DNA from: Bacillus sp. SD075
GTDB taxonomy: Bacteria; Bacillota; Bacilli; Bacillales; DSM-1321
NCBI RefSeq assembly: GCF_017355165.1
Contig: NZ_JADILK010000046.1
Span: forward strand, 1-35,585
DNA length: 35,585 bases
Direction of reading: 5' to 3'
This document shows positions 34,574 through 35,585 of this stretch, piece after piece. The position numbers and the translations under genes were made by a program. Positions within the stretch are counted from its first letter, which is position 1, and each line of letters begins with the position of its first letter. Below the pieces are notes generated by a model. The model did no database searches, was not told where the DNA came from, and worked only from the letters and a program-made list of their open reading frames with translations.

Positions 34574-35585
34574 TTAATGCTTTCTAAAATTCTTAAATGG
34601 GTCTATTGCTGTTTTTGGGGCTGCTGAATGTAAATTATATAAAGGATGTTTTTTATAAAAAATATCTAATGAATCTGTATTCGAGTTATTTAATTTAGTA
34701 TCTGGGTAATCTTTTTTCTGATACGAAGACATGATCCCGGAATAATAATTTTGTTGTGTCCTATCAATTTCTGTATAACTCGGTTTATTTGGGGGGAAGA
34801 GTGTTTGACAATGTGATGTTTGCATACTGAAATTGTTGTTTGTGGTTTTTTGTTGGATTGGTTCAATCGAGAATCGAAACGCATTTGGTTGTTTAATCAC
34901 TTCTTTGTTAATTGGCGAATTGAAATTCCCCATATTTACACGGGTATTCCCAACTTGCTGTTGTTTGCCATTATTATTAAAAGATTTTTCCATTTTTCCT
35001 GCTGGTTGCAAATGATTTTTTTCTCGTTCTTTAATATATTTTGCTAATTCTTCTTTATAATGTATTTCTTTTTCTTTTTGATCATTTACCGTTTTATTTA
35101 TGGTTTCTATTTTTTGTATATAATTAGTTTCTTTATCTGTTAAATCTGATATGGATTCGGTTAAGTTCTTTATTTCCTGTTGATGTTGGCTTTCATTTTC
35201 CTTTAGATTGTTAATCGTCTTTTCTAAATTAACAATTTCTACTTTATAGTGATTTTCTTGCTCCGAAAGAAGAGCAATCGATTGATTTAACTGACCGATT
35301 TCCTGTTGATGTTGATCTTCATTTTCCTTTAAATCGATAATCAATTGCTCCAGGTTATCAATCTCGGCTTTATAGTGATTTTCTTGCTCCGAAAGAAGGG
35401 CAATCGTTTGGTTTAACTGATCGATTTCCTGATGATGTTGATTTTCATTTTCCTTTAAATCGATAATCAGATGCTCTAGGTTATCAATCTCGGTTTTATA
35501 GTGATTTTCTTGCTCCGAAAGAAGAGCAATCGATTGATTTAACTGATTGATTTCCTGTTGATGTTGATTTTCATTTTCCTTTAAA
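34574..35585 (-). CDS. Coiled-coil repeat protein, 5' end outside the window
   Basis: The frame is open to the right edge, so the N-terminus is missing. At least 337 residues are visible. The upstream part is a coiled coil of repeating 42-residue units (KENENQHQQEINQLNQSIAL, then LSEQENHYKTEIDNLE...), each with two 21-residue halves. After about 190 residues it changes to an Asn/Gln/Pro/Ser-rich, low-complexity tail ending SAAPKTAIDPFKNFRKH. There is no membrane anchor in the visible part. Long coiled coils with polar tails occur in spore coat and surface proteins, but no family is recognised. An ATG at 35344 exists inside the repeats but has no ribosome binding site and is not the real start. 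Confidence 0.75.
   Translation of the reverse strand, partial: LKENENQHQQEINQLNQSIALLSEQENHYKTEIDNLEHLIIDLKENENQHHQEIDQLNQTIALLSEQENHYKAEIDNLEQLIIDLKENEDQHQQEIGQLNQSIALLSEQENHYKVEIVNLEKTINNLKENESQHQQEIKNLTESISDLTDKETNYIQKIETINKTVNDQKEKEIHYKEELAKYIKEREKNHLQPAGKMEKSFNNNGKQQQVGNTRVNMGNFNSPINKEVIKQPNAFRFSIEPIQQKTTNNNFSMQTSHCQTLFPPNKPSYTEIDRTQQNYYSGIMSSYQKKDYPDTKLNNSNTDSLDIFYKKHPLYNLHSAAPKTAIDPFKNFRKH
35078..35584 (-). repeat. Four tandem 126-bp repeats encoding 42-residue coiled-coil units
   Basis: Units begin at KENE codons with first bases 35581, 35455, 35329 and 35203, spaced exactly 126 bp. The first three are nearly identical at DNA level, the fourth is diverged. More copies probably lie to the right. 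Confidence 0.85.

Noticed and set aside
35078..35585. Possible CRISPR-like array because of regular repeats
   Set aside because: The repeat period is 126 bp, all of it coding in one frame as coiled coil; there are no unique spacers between short repeats.

Overview
The window is AT-rich, low-GC Gram-positive DNA with strong AGGAGG-type ribosome binding sites, frequent TTG/GTG starts and gene families typical of spore-forming Bacillaceae: ansR-ansAB, a LysM/GH18 spore-type hydrolase, spsIJKL and SpsB-like proteins. The best guess is a Bacillus or Peribacillus-like chromosome. This is inferred from family resemblance alone. No tRNA, rRNA, CRISPR array, transposase or phage gene was seen.

Positions 1-14000 are core chromosome. 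They hold a decayed amino-acid permease, a 55-residue hydrophilic protein, and the asparagine-use module: repressor AnsR, divergent from asparaginase AnsA and aspartase AnsB, with two identical 12-bp putative operators exactly 63 bp apart. Next come a secreted DUF4309-type protein, an SRPBCC/CoxG-like protein, and a CstR-type persulfide-sensing repressor with an operator-like dyad inside its own promoter. Then follow cardiolipin synthase, a YueD-like benzil reductase, the LysM/GH18 protein, an MFS efflux protein and a divergent ABC exporter.

Positions 14000-15060 are a graveyard: a decayed minus-strand gene and two short plus-strand frames of unknown status. They separate the core from the glycan region.

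Positions 15063-34399 form a large sugar-nucleotide and glycosyltransferase locus. spsIJKL should make dTDP-L-rhamnose or a close relative. After a wrecked second epimerase copy comes a full set of legionaminic-acid-type genes. A dehydratase and an acetyltransferase (LegB, LegH) lie on the minus strand. Divergent from them are the aminotransferase, synthase, hydrolysing epimerase and CMP-transferase (LegC, LegI, LegG, LegF). The plus-strand run continues with two tandem SpsB-like proteins, two overlapping Gfo/Idh/MocA oxidoreductases, and an unusual protein with an N-terminal LamG-like domain fused to a CDP-glycerol-transferase-like domain. Two GT2 glycosyltransferases follow on the minus strand. 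No flippase, polymerase or polysaccharide exporter is visible, which fits glycan assembly inside a cell (for example the mother cell during spore coat or exosporium formation, or flagellin glycosylation) better than a classical capsule.

The right edge cuts a minus-strand coiled-coil protein built from 42-residue repeats, each made of two 21-residue halves. It may be a surface or coat protein tied to the glycan locus, but nothing in the sequence proves that.
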